A DNA stretch of 64,000 nucleotides from Alphaproteobacteria bacterium (GCA_018830285.1 JAHJSB010000014.1:1-64000); one strand, 5' to 3'. Shown: positions 42,339-51,871, counted from the stretch's first letter. A program made the numbers and translations. Notes: a model not told the origin generated them from the sequence alone.

Positions 42339-44107
42339 TAATTGCTCCCCCTTGAGGATGGCGCAGATGCAAGCGGCGTGGACTTCAGCAAGTCGGTCAC
42401 ACGAGCGATTGACATCGGACCCGCTGGCATAATGTCGCCTTGTGCGGCCCGCTTAAGGCTTGCCACACGCGCAACGCGCTGCTCATGATCGCCGCCCGTG
42501 AGTTGATCGGCCGCATCGTATATCCGGTCCGATACAAGCCAGTGACCCGACACCGCATCTTGCTCGATCAGTGCCAGAATGATGTCCGACTGCAAAGGCA
42601 ACCGGCTCTCGATCTTGCTGAGCAATGCCTGGTTTTGTTCTTTGATTGCACTCTTTGCGGCCAGCTCGTTGATGCGACTATCGCGAGGATGGCCGTCGGC
42701 GAGCATGTAGACTTCCCTATAGTCCTGACGCCGGAACGCGAGCGTTGCGATCTGCAGGCTCACCGCGTCATCGGTCACTGCCTTCGCGGACAGATTGCTC
42801 GCCATCGCGCCGAACCCGAAATGGATGGCGCGTTCTGTCGCTGTCTTGAAGATCCGGTCTCTGCTCGGTTCATTGTCGAGCAGTCCGGACTCGCCGGACA
42901 GGGCGCTGATCGCAGCAAGGTTGCGCAATGGATCATCGCCACCCAGATCGCGGTCGAGACTCGCCACGAGTTGACGCCTCACTTCTGCCTGGGCTTCCGG
43001 ATTTTGCAGCGCCGGCATTTCTGCGAGCTTCATGATCGGTTGATAGCGGGACCGGGCACTCAACTCCTGAAGCGCGAACTGAAGGCTGGCTGCGAGGTGC
43101 TTGTCGCTGTTCTTGTCCTGGCCAAACTTCTGCATCAGGTCGCCGAGCAGAATCTCTTCGTAGGCGGGATCCATCGGTCGTTGTCGGCGCAGCATGGCTG
43201 CTAGCGCAGGCTCCTGAAACTGAGGGTGGCCGAGGAATTCGACAATCGTCCGTTCAGCGGCAGAATCCCCGCTATCCAGGTTGACGAGTGCACTCACGAA
43301 CTGCAGTTCCGACGAGTTCGCCACCTGCTCCTCGTCAAAGTCCGCCATCAGCTTTTTCGCCAGCGCTTTCTCACCAATGCGTTCCAGTTCCGGGATGCTG
43401 AGAGCCGCATAGTCAACCCGAAGCTGGAGAGGGAGTTTGCGGAAGCCGGAAAGAGATTCCTGGAGAGTCTGAGCTCCCTCGGCCTGTCCGCCAACAAGCA
43501 GCGCCAGGGCCAACCAGAGCCCCGAATCCTTCTGGCAGGATGCCATCTCCCGGAAGAAGCGCACATCGGGCTTGCTCCGGTCTTGCATGAGCGTTGCCAG
43601 ATTTCGGTATGGCGCAAAGGCCGGGCCAGGTGTGCGTTTGAGCACCATTATGGCTTCAGGGTACAGTCCAAGGGCAATGTACGCCTTAGCCATTTCGCTG
43701 AGCGCAACAGGCAGGACCGTCTTGTCTGTTGTGGTGCCGACTGCTTCTCGAACGGAATATATTTCCTGGTAGCGCCCGATCTGCTGGACGTTGGTGAAGT
43801 CGAGTGCGTAGGGACTGTCGCAGGCGCTATAGCGCTCCTCAGCGACCGGGGCGTGAGGGGGAACCGAACCCGCCGCTGGAGTTGTCGCCTGATGATCGGG
43901 ACCGGACGGTCCGGCAGGTTCCGCCTGCGCCTCGTCTACGGGCGTCAACAGGCCCTCACTGATCGCGCCGCGCACGAAAGAATCAAGATCGGACGAGAGG
44001 TCTGACTTGCGAGTCGACCTGTCCGCCGCCGCTGAATCCGGCCCAGCCGCCATCGCCTGGGCAACCAGGCAAAAGCTTAAGAGGAGTATCCAGGGATAGC
44101 GTTTCAT
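42338..44107 (-). CDS. Secreted helical-repeat protein between motA and flgF, function unknown
   Basis: 589 residues with a signal peptide (AMAAG) and a long alpha-helical body with TPR-like spacing (VALSEMAKAYIALGLYPEAIMVLKR, ALAALMRRQRPMD). Two cysteines (SACDSPYAL and ASCQKDSG) could pair in the periplasm. It is locked in the operon: start overlaps motA by four bases and stop overlaps flgF by one. Position recalls rhizobial MotC, a periplasmic stator partner, but similarity is not evident by eye. Probably a periplasmic motor accessory. Confidence 0.75.
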   Translation of the reverse strand: MKRYPWILLLSFCLVAQAMAAGPDSAAADRSTRKSDLSSDLDSFVRGAISEGLLTPVDEAQAEPAGPSGPDHQATTPAAGSVPPHAPVAEERYSACDSPYALDFTNVQQIGRYQEIYSVREAVGTTTDKTVLPVALSEMAKAYIALGLYPEAIMVLKRTPGPAFAPYRNLATLMQDRSKPDVRFFREMASCQKDSGLWLALALLVGGQAEGAQTLQESLSGFRKLPLQLRVDYAALSIPELERIGEKALAKKLMADFDEEQVANSSELQFVSALVNLDSGDSAAERTIVEFLGHPQFQEPALAAMLRRQRPMDPAYEEILLGDLMQKFGQDKNSDKHLAASLQFALQELSARSRYQPIMKLAEMPALQNPEAQAEVRRQLVASLDRDLGGDDPLRNLAAISALSGESGLLDNEPSRDRIFKTATERAIHFGFGAMASNLSAKAVTDDAVSLQIATLAFRRQDYREVYMLADGHPRDSRINELAAKSAIKEQNQALLSKIESRLPLQSDIILALIEQDAVSGHWLVSDRIYDAADQLTGGDHEQRVARVASLKRAAQGDIMPAGPMSIARVTDLLKSTPLASAPSSRGSN

Positions 44108-44970
44108 GCCGCCTTTTTCGCCTCTCGTAACGCCTGCTCCACTTCATCAAACGACGGCCGCACGCGTGACGGCGCATGACGCCGCGCGACTTCCACGCAA
44201 ATGCTCACCGGATTGAGGTGCAGGTTCGAGACAAGAATCTCGCCGATCATTGTGTAGAAGGCATGTTCTTCTGTGCGTACCCCCTTAACCTTGGTGGCAA
44301 ATGGCCCAACGACCCCATACGCGAGAAACACGCCGAGGAAAGTACCCACAAGCGCGCCGCCAATCATGCCACCAAGAATTTCCGGCGGCTTGTCAATTGA
44401 GGCCATGGTTTTGATAACCCCCAGAACAGCAGCAACAATCCCCAACGCCGGCAGGGCATCTGCCATGTTTTGAAGGGCATGCGATCCGTGAAGATTGTTC
44501 TCCGCGAGCTGCTCGATCTGTTTCTGCAAGAGCTCTTCTACCTGGTGCACATTGTCAAAATTCATGATCATTGAACGGAGGGTATCGCAAATAAGCTCAA
44601 TCGCGTAATGGTCCTTGAGAATTCTCGGATACTTGGAGAAGATGCTCGATTCTTCGGGCGCTTCGATATGCGCCTCCAGCTCGACCGGATTCTGCTTCAT
44701 CAGATTGAGCAGTTCGTGCATCAGGCACAACAGGTCCTGATAATCCGTTTTCTTCCACTTGACGCCTTTGAAGACCGCCACCACGTCGCCGCCAGTGTGC
44801 TTGATCGTGTTCATGTCATTGCCAACCAGGAATGCGCCCACCGCGGCGCCACCGATCATCATCATTTCGAATGGCAAGGAATGGGTGATAATACCCATCT
44901 TACCCCCGGCAAGTATGTACCCGCCGAAGACCATGGCCACCGTGACGATCAGGCCCAGAATTGCGTTCAC
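44104..44970 (-). CDS. motA: Stator proton-channel protein MotA
   Basis: 288 residues, four membrane segments: MNAILGLIVTVAMVFGGYILAGG, a large cytoplasmic loop, then MADALPALGIVAAVLGVIKTM (Pro of the proton path) and GVVGPFATKVKG (second conserved Pro). It is paired functionally with motB, which is encoded in the opposite direction 1.1 kb away. Confidence 0.96.
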   Translation of the reverse strand: MNAILGLIVTVAMVFGGYILAGGKMGIITHSLPFEMMMIGGAAVGAFLVGNDMNTIKHTGGDVVAVFKGVKWKKTDYQDLLCLMHELLNLMKQNPVELEAHIEAPEESSIFSKYPRILKDHYAIELICDTLRSMIMNFDNVHQVEELLQKQIEQLAENNLHGSHALQNMADALPALGIVAAVLGVIKTMASIDKPPEILGGMIGGALVGTFLGVFLAYGVVGPFATKVKGVRTEEHAFYTMIGEILVSNLHLNPVSICVEVARRHAPSRVRPSFDEVEQALREAKKAA

Positions 44971-45018
44971 CAGAAAACTCCCTTAACCCCAACATACTGT
45001 TGGCGGCGATCTCAAAAT

Positions 45019-45912
45019 CTATCTTATTGTCCGGGCGAAACTCGCGGATACCGGCGTGTGAAGCTTCACCGCACGCTGCCGCTTCCAAACCCCGAGTTCT
45101 CCGGTGCCAATATCCACGCTTCCGTGAATGGTCTCCGCGCAAAGCGATAGGCGACCGGCATCAGCGCTTGCCAGCGGCAGCACATCGCCGATTTCCAGCC
45201 GTGAACATTCGCCGATCGTAAGCGTCATTCTGTCCAGAACAGCATCCAGCGAAATGGCGGACGCCTTGACGCTGTCGCTCAAGGATTTCGGGCTCTGCGA
45301 GCATGCCTGGGCCTTGAGATCAGCAGTCCGGCGCACATCATTTCGCGCATAGGTCTGCAAATAGTCGACTTCAAACAGGCATGTGACCACAGATGGCTGG
45401 CCGTCGAGCGTGAGCGTGAACTCGACCTTCAGATACCGGCTTGCATCGGCGAACCCGCCAGCAGTCGCTGCGGCGTCGGATTGCGGGTCGTCGCGTGAAC
45501 GCACGTCATGTCCGGTCAACCCTTCTGCCAATCGCTGCCAGAGCGCGATCGTTGGCTGCTCGCTAAGTAGCTTGAGAAACAGTGGGGATGCGTCTTCGAG
45601 GCTTGACGGATCCTGACGCAGACGGATTGCTGCGCACCGGATCGCACAGGCAGCATCGAAGGCGACAGCGCATAGCCCTGGCGATACGTCTGAGGCAAAA
45701 AATAAGGTAAACGGATTTTCCGCGATGTCGGCCGCCACGCGTCCGCTCACAACCCGGCGACTGGATATAATCGGCTCACTTTCGAGGTCAAACGCGTCCG
45801 TCGCCCAGTCTTCAGTCCTAGACAGCAATTGCGTCCAAAACTCCTGCATCTGCAGAATCGATGGGGGCACACCGGCCCCGGAATCTATCTTTTTTCGCAG
45901 GACCGCAGACAC
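45019..45912 (-). CDS. fliM: Divergent FliM-like C-ring protein, GTG start
   Basis: 297 residues. The C-terminal about 70 residues form a SpoA/FliN-type domain (LDRMTLTIGECSRLEIGDVLPLASADAGRLSLCAETIHGSVDIGTGELGVWKRQRAVKL), and the middle resembles a degenerate CheC-like fold. The usual FliM N-terminal CheY-binding LSQxEID motif and the GGxG loop are not seen. As the only FliM candidate in an otherwise complete locus and just upstream of motA, it probably is the switch protein. Start is GTG 45912 after AGGTGA. Confidence 0.65.
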   Translation of the reverse strand: MSAVLRKKIDSGAGVPPSILQMQEFWTQLLSRTEDWATDAFDLESEPIISSRRVVSGRVAADIAENPFTLFFASDVSPGLCAVAFDAACAIRCAAIRLRQDPSSLEDASPLFLKLLSEQPTIALWQRLAEGLTGHDVRSRDDPQSDAAATAGGFADASRYLKVEFTLTLDGQPSVVTCLFEVDYLQTYARNDVRRTADLKAQACSQSPKSLSDSVKASAISLDAVLDRMTLTIGECSRLEIGDVLPLASADAGRLSLCAETIHGSVDIGTGELGVWKRQRAVKLHTPVSASFARTIR

Positions 45913-46060
45913 GAATCACCTATCGTTGAAGTATTGTTAATCCCTTCCAAATGGTGTCCGATCCATTGAAAAAGCATTAACGCAACTCCCCAAACTTAAG
46001 GTTTGGATAAGCAATGATCCTTCATGGCTTTTTGGTAGGCATGTCCCATCGAATAACCTG

Positions 46061-46912
46061 GTGGGACTTATGGAAATCCAACAAGCTGCAATCGTTCAGC
46101 CGATCATCATCAAGCGACGCCGAGTTGTAAAAGCTGACGGGCATCATGGTGGTGCGTGGAAAGTGGCATACGCAGACTTCGTGACGGCTATGATGGCGTT
46201 CTTCCTGCTCATGTGGCTGCTGAACGCGACGACCGAAGAGCAGCGCAAAGGCCTTGCCGACTATTTCAGTCCCACGATTCCCATTTCCAGAATATCAGGC
46301 GGCGGCTCTGACGGACTGAACGGATCCTCCATCATGACCGAGGAAACCTATGCCAAGAACGGCACTGGCGCATCGGAGCGGCACCCCAGCTCCGCTTCAT
46401 TCGAAGGGAAGAAAGAGACCGACGCAGCCAAGGAAGCGGCGATCTCCAAGGAAGCGGCGATCTCCAAGGAACTTGAGACCTTGAAGCAATCGCTGACCGA
46501 GGAGGGCAGCCGCTTGTCGGAACACATGCTCATCAAGATGTCACCGGAAGGCATTGTCCTTGAGATAACCGATTCAGAGGATGCTCCGCTGTTTCCTGTC
46601 GGACAAAGCGTGCCGTCAACCCTTCTGAGTGACATGCTCGACCTCGTCGCCAACTCGTTTGCAACATTCGAAAACAACATCAAGATCGTTGGGCATACCG
46701 ACAGCCTGAGTTATCGAGACGGTGCGACGTATGACAATTGGAACCTGTCTGCCGACCGGGCAAATGCCGCGCGGAAATTGCTGCTGGAATCACACCTCGA
46801 TCCGGACCGGATCCTTGAGGTTTCCGGGAAAGCCGATACCGACCCCCTGGTTGAAGACAGTCCGTCTGCGGCCCAAAATCGCCGGATATCAATTACGATA
46901 CTAACCCGTTAA
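46061..46912 (+). CDS. motB: Stator peptidoglycan-binding protein MotB
   Basis: 283 residues: single membrane helix with the proton-binding Asp in WKVAYADFVTAMMAFFLLMWLL, plug and linker with a short repeated segment, and OmpA-like domain (KIVGHTDSL, SADRANAARKLLLES, GKADTDPL). It anchors MotA to the cell wall. A second ATG at 46070 is possible. It heads motB-flgE-flgK-flgL-flgI. Confidence 0.96.
   Translation: MGLMEIQQAAIVQPIIIKRRRVVKADGHHGGAWKVAYADFVTAMMAFFLLMWLLNATTEEQRKGLADYFSPTIPISRISGGGSDGLNGSSIMTEETYAKNGTGASERHPSSASFEGKKETDAAKEAAISKEAAISKELETLKQSLTEEGSRLSEHMLIKMSPEGIVLEITDSEDAPLFPVGQSVPSTLLSDMLDLVANSFATFENNIKIVGHTDSLSYRDGATYDNWNLSADRANAARKLLLESHLDPDRILEVSGKADTDPLVEDSPSAAQNRRISITILTR
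46430..46465 (+). repeat. 18-bp tandem duplication inside motB linker
   Basis: Two exact copies of an 18-base unit (AAGGAAGCGGCGATCTCC) encode KEAAIS twice, in the linker between the membrane helix and the OmpA domain. An in-frame slippage product that lengthens the linker. Confidence 0.85.
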
Positions 46913-46960
46913 CGGCGCGGGACCAAAGAGTTATCCGCTCATTAACTATCAGCGCCTAGA

Positions 46961-46991
46961 TTCGGTTGCACTACTTGCAGGAGCAACCGAA
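46961..46991 (+). promoter_or_regulatory. Hairpin that encloses the flgE ribosome binding site
   Basis: TTCGGTTGC (46961-46969) and GCAACCGAA (46983-46991) are a perfect 9-bp inverted repeat around a 13-base loop. The CAGGAG ribosome site lies at the loop end and first stem base, and the ATG is two bases after the stem. This structure could control hook protein translation. Confidence 0.7.
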
Positions 46992-46993
46992 AA

Positions 46994-48298
46994 ATGAGTA
47001 TCTCATCGTCCCTGAATGCAGGCGTCATGGGGTTGAATGTCAACGCCGCCCGCCTCTCGACCATTTCAGACAATATCGCAAACTCATCGACCGCAGGCTA
47101 TAAGCGCAGCCAGGTAGATTTCTCGAGCATGGTGCTTCAGCAACGCTCGTCATCGTACTCTGCTGGCGGCGTGCGGGTTGATACATTCAAGGACATTGCG
47201 ACATCCGGTTCCCTGATCTCCACAGGCAGCGCAACTGATATTGCCGTCGCGGGCCGCGGGCTGTTCCCGGTAACCAACGAATCTGGTTTGGATGCCTCAC
47301 CGTCTTCCCGGGAACTGCAGCTATTGCCGACCGGCTCATTCTACGCCGACCAGAATGGCAACCTGCGCACTCAAAGTGGCCTGTTCCTGCTTGGCTGGCC
47401 GGCGGATTCCACGGGCGATATCGGCAATGTTAGCCGCAATAGCGGCATCAATCTCTCGCCAGTCAACATTGCTACATCGCAATTTACTGCCACCCCTACG
47501 AGCAAGATTGATCTTGGAATCAACCTGCCAGCCGATGCCACAATCGCAGGCGCGACAACGGGTGACTATAATCTTCCGGTCGAATATTTCGACAATCTCG
47601 GCCGCGCGAACTCCCTGACATTCCAGTTCACCCCGATCGTCCCGGCTACGGGTGCCAGCAACCAGTGGTCCGTGAATATTTTCGACAGCGCTGGCGATCC
47701 GGCCGTCTCGATTGGAACCCTGGACCTCGAATTCAGCGATACGGCTGCCTCCGGCGGGCGCATCCTGACAGCCACGGCTGGCGGCGGCGCGACCTTTGAC
47801 GCGGCGACCGGAAATCTCTCAATGACCCTTCCCCACGGCCCGGTCGAAGTTTATGTCGGTCGCATCAATGACAGCGCAGGCGTTACCCAGCTGGCGGCCC
47901 CCTTCTCTCCAACTGCCGTGACGAAGGATGGCGGTCCGATTGGCGACCTGAGTTCGGTTGAGATTGACAATAACGGATACCTCCAGGCTGTCTACGATAC
48001 GGGCCTGCGCCGCACATTGTACCAGATACCGGTTGGCGACGTGCCGAACATGAATGGCCTGAATGCCCTTGATGCCCAGGCCTTCGCGATCTCCGCCTCG
48101 AGCGGCAGCCTCTACTTGTGGAACGCGGGCGCCGGTCCGGTGGGCGGGATTTCTGGCTTCTCCCTGATGGAGTCGACAACCGATATCGCCGCTGAACTCA
48201 CCGACCTGATCGAAACCCAGCGGGCATACTCTTCGAACGCCAAGATCGTTCAGACGGTGGACGAAATGTTGCAGGAAACCACAAATCTCAAGCGCTAA
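46994..48298 (+). CDS. flgE: Flagellar hook protein FlgE
   Basis: 434 residues: LNAGVMGLNVNAARLSTISDNIANSSTAGYKRSQVDFS, DIAVAGRGLFPV, flagellar body domain (IDLGINLPADATI...YNLPVEYFDNLGRANSLTFQF) and ELTDLIETQRAYSSNAKIVQTVDEMLQETTNLKR. Forms the hook. Its ribosome site is in a strong hairpin. flgK follows by 28 bases. Confidence 0.96.
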   Translation: MSISSSLNAGVMGLNVNAARLSTISDNIANSSTAGYKRSQVDFSSMVLQQRSSSYSAGGVRVDTFKDIATSGSLISTGSATDIAVAGRGLFPVTNESGLDASPSSRELQLLPTGSFYADQNGNLRTQSGLFLLGWPADSTGDIGNVSRNSGINLSPVNIATSQFTATPTSKIDLGINLPADATIAGATTGDYNLPVEYFDNLGRANSLTFQFTPIVPATGASNQWSVNIFDSAGDPAVSIGTLDLEFSDTAASGGRILTATAGGGATFDAATGNLSMTLPHGPVEVYVGRINDSAGVTQLAAPFSPTAVTKDGGPIGDLSSVEIDNNGYLQAVYDTGLRRTLYQIPVGDVPNMNGLNALDAQAFAISASSGSLYLWNAGAGPVGGISGFSLMESTTDIAAELTDLIETQRAYSSNAKIVQTVDEMLQETTNLKR

Positions 48299-48326
48299 TT
48301 TCCAGCGCCAGAAGGCGGTCGGCTAA

Positions 48327-49775
48327 GTGTCTCTATCCAGTGCAATAAATGCGGCCCGTTCCGGCCTTCAGATCACCAGTCTGAGGGCCGACATGGTTGC
48401 GACCAATGTCGCGAACGCCTCTACGCCCGGATATGTCCGGCGAACTGTTCAAGTATCGGAAAATGTCCTTGCCGGAAGCACGGCGGGCATCCGGTCCGAC
48501 GGCGTAGCCCGCTCCCAGAACGAGGCACTCACAGCAGAGCGACGGAACCTGACCAGCGATCTGGCTCAGGCCGACGTCTTGTCTTCGACCTGGCGGACGA
48601 TTTCATCCATGGTCGGCGACACCGCCGAAGGCACCGGCCTGTTCGAGGCATTCGGGAATTTCGAATCGGCCTTGTCGAACCTTGCCCTGTCGCCAGAGTC
48701 CGGTGCAGATGCGTCAGCGGTGCTGAACTCGGCCAATGCGATTATCAGGGAATTCCATAGCCTGTCCCAAATGACCGTCAGTCTCCGCACGGAAGCTGAC
48801 CGGGAAATCGGCCAAGGTCGGGACATCGTCAATTCCGCGTTGAAAACGATCGAGACACTGAACGGCCAACTCTCCGGGATCGACCGCACAACAGGCGAAG
48901 CTGCTGCCCTGATCGACGAGCGCAACCGCGTCCTCGACACGATTTCCGAGTATCTTCCTGTCCAGGCTGTGCCCCGGAATTACGGCATGATCGACGTGGT
49001 CACACCGGAAGGCGTGTTTCTGCTGTCTGGAACGGCCAGGCAAGTCGAGTTCAATACGTCATCGTCTTTCGGCCCGGCCCAGACAGTCGAAAACGGTGCA
49101 CTTTCCGGATTATCCGTTGACGGGATATCCCTCACGCCCGGTTCGTCATCCTATGGCGCCGTATCAAGTGGCTTGTTCGGTGCGCTGTTCACGTTGCGAG
49201 ATCAGGACCTGCCCACTTTCAGCGCACAATTGGACACGCTGGCAGGCGACTTTATCTCCCGACTGTCCGACGACACGATCGATCCGACCAAAGCGCCCGG
49301 AGATCCGGGGATTTTCGTTGACTCCACGGGCACCGGCGACCCAGGCTTGGCTAGCCGTATCGCCATCAACGCCGCTGTCGATCCTTCTCAGGGCGGCGCC
49401 ACCTGGCGCTTGCGAGACGGAATCGGGGCGGTTGCACAAGGTCCGACAGGCGATTCAACGATCCTCAACAAAATGCTGGGGGCGATTAAATTGGTATCGC
49501 CAATCAGCTCCAATGGTATTCAAGGTTCCTTTTCATCGACCGAGATGGCAGCCCAGTTCGCGTCCCTAGCGGGACAAAAGCGCGTACAGAACGAAGGCAT
49601 CCTGTCATCAACCTCTGCGCAGCACACGATGCTCCAGGAGGCGGAACAGTCCGAAAACGGCGTCGATATCGATTCCCAGATGCAGGACCTAATTCTGATC
49701 GAGCAGGCGTATGCCGCGAACGCCCGCGTCATCGAAATCGCCAGCCAGATGATCAACCGGCTGATGGAGATCTGA
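48327..49775 (+). CDS. flgK: Hook-filament junction protein FlgK, GTG start
   Basis: 482 residues: SSAINAARSGLQITSLRADMVATNVANASTPGYVRRTVQVSE and C-terminal DSQMQDLILIEQAYAANARVIEIASQMINRLMEI. Start is GTG 48327, after AGAAGGCGG; the first flagellar rod motif begins directly afterwards. FlgN is the likely chaperone. flgL starts one base after the stop. Confidence 0.94.
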   Translation: MSLSSAINAARSGLQITSLRADMVATNVANASTPGYVRRTVQVSENVLAGSTAGIRSDGVARSQNEALTAERRNLTSDLAQADVLSSTWRTISSMVGDTAEGTGLFEAFGNFESALSNLALSPESGADASAVLNSANAIIREFHSLSQMTVSLRTEADREIGQGRDIVNSALKTIETLNGQLSGIDRTTGEAAALIDERNRVLDTISEYLPVQAVPRNYGMIDVVTPEGVFLLSGTARQVEFNTSSSFGPAQTVENGALSGLSVDGISLTPGSSSYGAVSSGLFGALFTLRDQDLPTFSAQLDTLAGDFISRLSDDTIDPTKAPGDPGIFVDSTGTGDPGLASRIAINAAVDPSQGGATWRLRDGIGAVAQGPTGDSTILNKMLGAIKLVSPISSNGIQGSFSSTEMAAQFASLAGQKRVQNEGILSSTSAQHTMLQEAEQSENGVDIDSQMQDLILIEQAYAANARVIEIASQMINRLMEI

Positions 49776-49776
49776 C

Positions 49777-50757
49777 ATGTTGCGCATTCCGTCCTTTACA
49801 AATCTCCCAAAGTCGGACCTGAGCGAGGCAATCGTCTCCCTGCGTGACCGATTGACCACGACCTCCAAGGAGGCCGTCACGGGGAGGTATTCCGACCTGA
49901 CGGCTCACCTTTCCGGTCGCATCAGCCAAGCCATGCTGGGCAAGAAAGCGCTGGACGACATTTCCCTTGAGCGCTCGCAATTGACACTTCGCGGCGGTCG
50001 GCTTGACATCACACAAAGAAGCCTGGAAGTCGTTCAGGAACGGACAAATGGTCTGGCGGCGCGCATGCAAGCCGCACTGGGCTCCGACGATCAGGTTTCC
50101 AAGACAGCCGTGGCACGCGATTCAAAGGCGGCGTTGGAAGAGACTTTTTCGGTGCTCAATACGCGCTATGGCGAACGCTTCCTGTTTTCAGGCAATACAG
50201 CGTCCACACCGCCCCTGGCAGCTGTTGAAGACTTGCTCGCAGACATACGCCTGATCGCGTCTACGGCGGTCGATGCTGCCGATCTCGCAACTTCCCTGGA
50301 CACATACTTCAACACGCCTGGCGGTGGTTGGCGGCAGAACATTTATAGCGGCACCGACACATCATCCGATCCGGAAGCCGTAACGGCCACCGATCCCCAC
50401 ATCATTCAAATCGTGTCGGGACTGGCCGTTATGGCTTTGGCAGGGCCCGATGAAGCGCTGTCTCTTTTTGATGGAAACAGCCCATCCGTGCACGCAGCAG
50501 CCGAATCCTTGGGATACGGACAAACCGCACTGACTACCGCGCGCGCTGATGTGGGCATTTCACAGGCCAAGGTTGCACGCCAGAAAGAATCCCTGGATGT
50601 CGAAGAAACGGTGCTGGCCGCGGCTTTCAATGAAACGACTGCGCGCGATCAATACGAAGCTGCGTCAGAATTGCGTGAGCTGGAGGGAAATCTCGAGGCG
50701 TCCTACCTTCTCACGTCGCGATTGGCCAATCTCAGCCTGATGAATTATTTAAGGTAA
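49777..50757 (+). CDS. flgL: Hook-filament junction protein FlgL
   Basis: 326 residues, flagellin-like ends: N-terminal LSEAIVSLRDRLTTTSKEAVTGRYSDLTAHLSGRISQAMLGKKAL and C-terminal ISQAKVARQKESLDVEETVLAAAFNETTARDQYEAASELRELEGNLEASYLLTSRLANLSLMNYL. Its place between flgK and flgI supports FlgL rather than flagellin. Confidence 0.9.
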   Translation: MLRIPSFTNLPKSDLSEAIVSLRDRLTTTSKEAVTGRYSDLTAHLSGRISQAMLGKKALDDISLERSQLTLRGGRLDITQRSLEVVQERTNGLAARMQAALGSDDQVSKTAVARDSKAALEETFSVLNTRYGERFLFSGNTASTPPLAAVEDLLADIRLIASTAVDAADLATSLDTYFNTPGGGWRQNIYSGTDTSSDPEAVTATDPHIIQIVSGLAVMALAGPDEALSLFDGNSPSVHAAAESLGYGQTALTTARADVGISQAKVARQKESLDVEETVLAAAFNETTARDQYEAASELRELEGNLEASYLLTSRLANLSLMNYLR

Positions 50758-50761
50758 CGCC

Positions 50762-51871
50762 ATGAAGTGGTCCACTCGGTTCATTGCCCTTCTTTCGGCA
50801 GTTCTGGTCACGCTCCCCGCACCAGGCTTGGCGCAGCCGCGTATTCGCGACATCGTCGATGTGGAAGGCGTACGCGAGAACGACCTCGTCGGTTACGGCA
50901 TCGTCGTGGGCCTGAACGGCACGGGCGATTCGGTCAAGAATTCCCCTTTCACCGAAGACTCGCTGTCCTACATGCTCGAGAGACTTGGCGTTAACGTGCA
51001 GGGTGAAGACATCAAGCCGAAGAACGTCGCTGCCGTACTTGTGACAGCAACACTTCCGTCCTTTGCCCGCAACGGGTCGACCATTGATGTAACAGTCGCG
51101 TCAATCGGTGATTCCAAAAGCCTCAAAGGCGGCACGCTGATCCTTACCCCGATGAAGGGCGCAGACAACGAGGTCTACGCTGTCGCACAAGGCAGCATTG
51201 TTGTGAGCGGCATTGATGTACAGGCGGCCGGCGCGAGCGTTACGCGTGGGTCCCCCACGACAGGTGGCGTTCCGAACGGCGCGAGAATCGAGCGAGAAAT
51301 CAACTACGTGTTCAACCAGCGCGAGTCGGTCACACTGGCCCTGCGCAGTCCGGACTTCACAACAGCAGCGCGCATTTCGGATACGATCAATAATGCTGTC
51401 GGTGCGAAGATTGCGTCCATGCGCGACTCCGGCACCGTCGATCTGGACCTGCAGACCATTTCCGATTCCCCTGCCCGCGTGCTGGCAAGCATCGAAAACC
51501 TGCTGGTCCCGGTGTCGAGTCCTGCACGTATCGTGATCGACGAAAAGTCTGGCACAATCGTGCTCGGCGAAGACGTCACAATTTCGCAGGTGGCGATCGC
51601 ACAAGGCAACATTTCGATCAAGATCGTCGAAACCCCGGTCGCGTCGCAGCCCAATGCATTTTCTGACGGCGAGACTGTCATCCTGCCCCGTTCACAGATA
51701 ACCATCGGCCAGACCGGCAGCGGCAATATCGCACTGATGGAGCCAAATGTATCACTGTCGCAACTGATTGCCGGCCTGAACGCTCTGGGCGTGTCGCCGC
51801 AGGAAATGGCGGACATTATCCGCGCGATGAAAACGGCCGGCGCCATTCATGCTGAACTGGTCGTCCGCTGA
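50762..51871 (+). CDS. flgI: Flagellar P-ring protein FlgI
   Basis: 369 residues: signal peptide (APGLAQ), RIRDIVDVEGVRENDLVGYGIVVGLNGTGDS, VNVQGEDIKPKNVAAVLVTATLPSFARNGSTIDVTVASIGDSKSLKGGTL, the classic FlgI core. Forms the periplasmic bushing with FlgA help. flgA is in a different operon. Confidence 0.97.
   Translation: MKWSTRFIALLSAVLVTLPAPGLAQPRIRDIVDVEGVRENDLVGYGIVVGLNGTGDSVKNSPFTEDSLSYMLERLGVNVQGEDIKPKNVAAVLVTATLPSFARNGSTIDVTVASIGDSKSLKGGTLILTPMKGADNEVYAVAQGSIVVSGIDVQAAGASVTRGSPTTGGVPNGARIEREINYVFNQRESVTLALRSPDFTTAARISDTINNAVGAKIASMRDSGTVDLDLQTISDSPARVLASIENLLVPVSSPARIVIDEKSGTIVLGEDVTISQVAIAQGNISIKIVETPVASQPNAFSDGETVILPRSQITIGQTGSGNIALMEPNVSLSQLIAGLNALGVSPQEMADIIRAMKTAGAIHAELVVR

Noticed and set aside
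43226-44005. 259-codon plus-strand open frame inside the unknown 589-residue gene
   Set aside because: The minus-strand frame has signal peptide and exact overlaps with motA and flgF.
46913-46993. Sigma-54 promoter before flgE (GCACTACTTGCA)
   Set aside because: GG-GC spacing does not fit; no TGGC element at the right distance.
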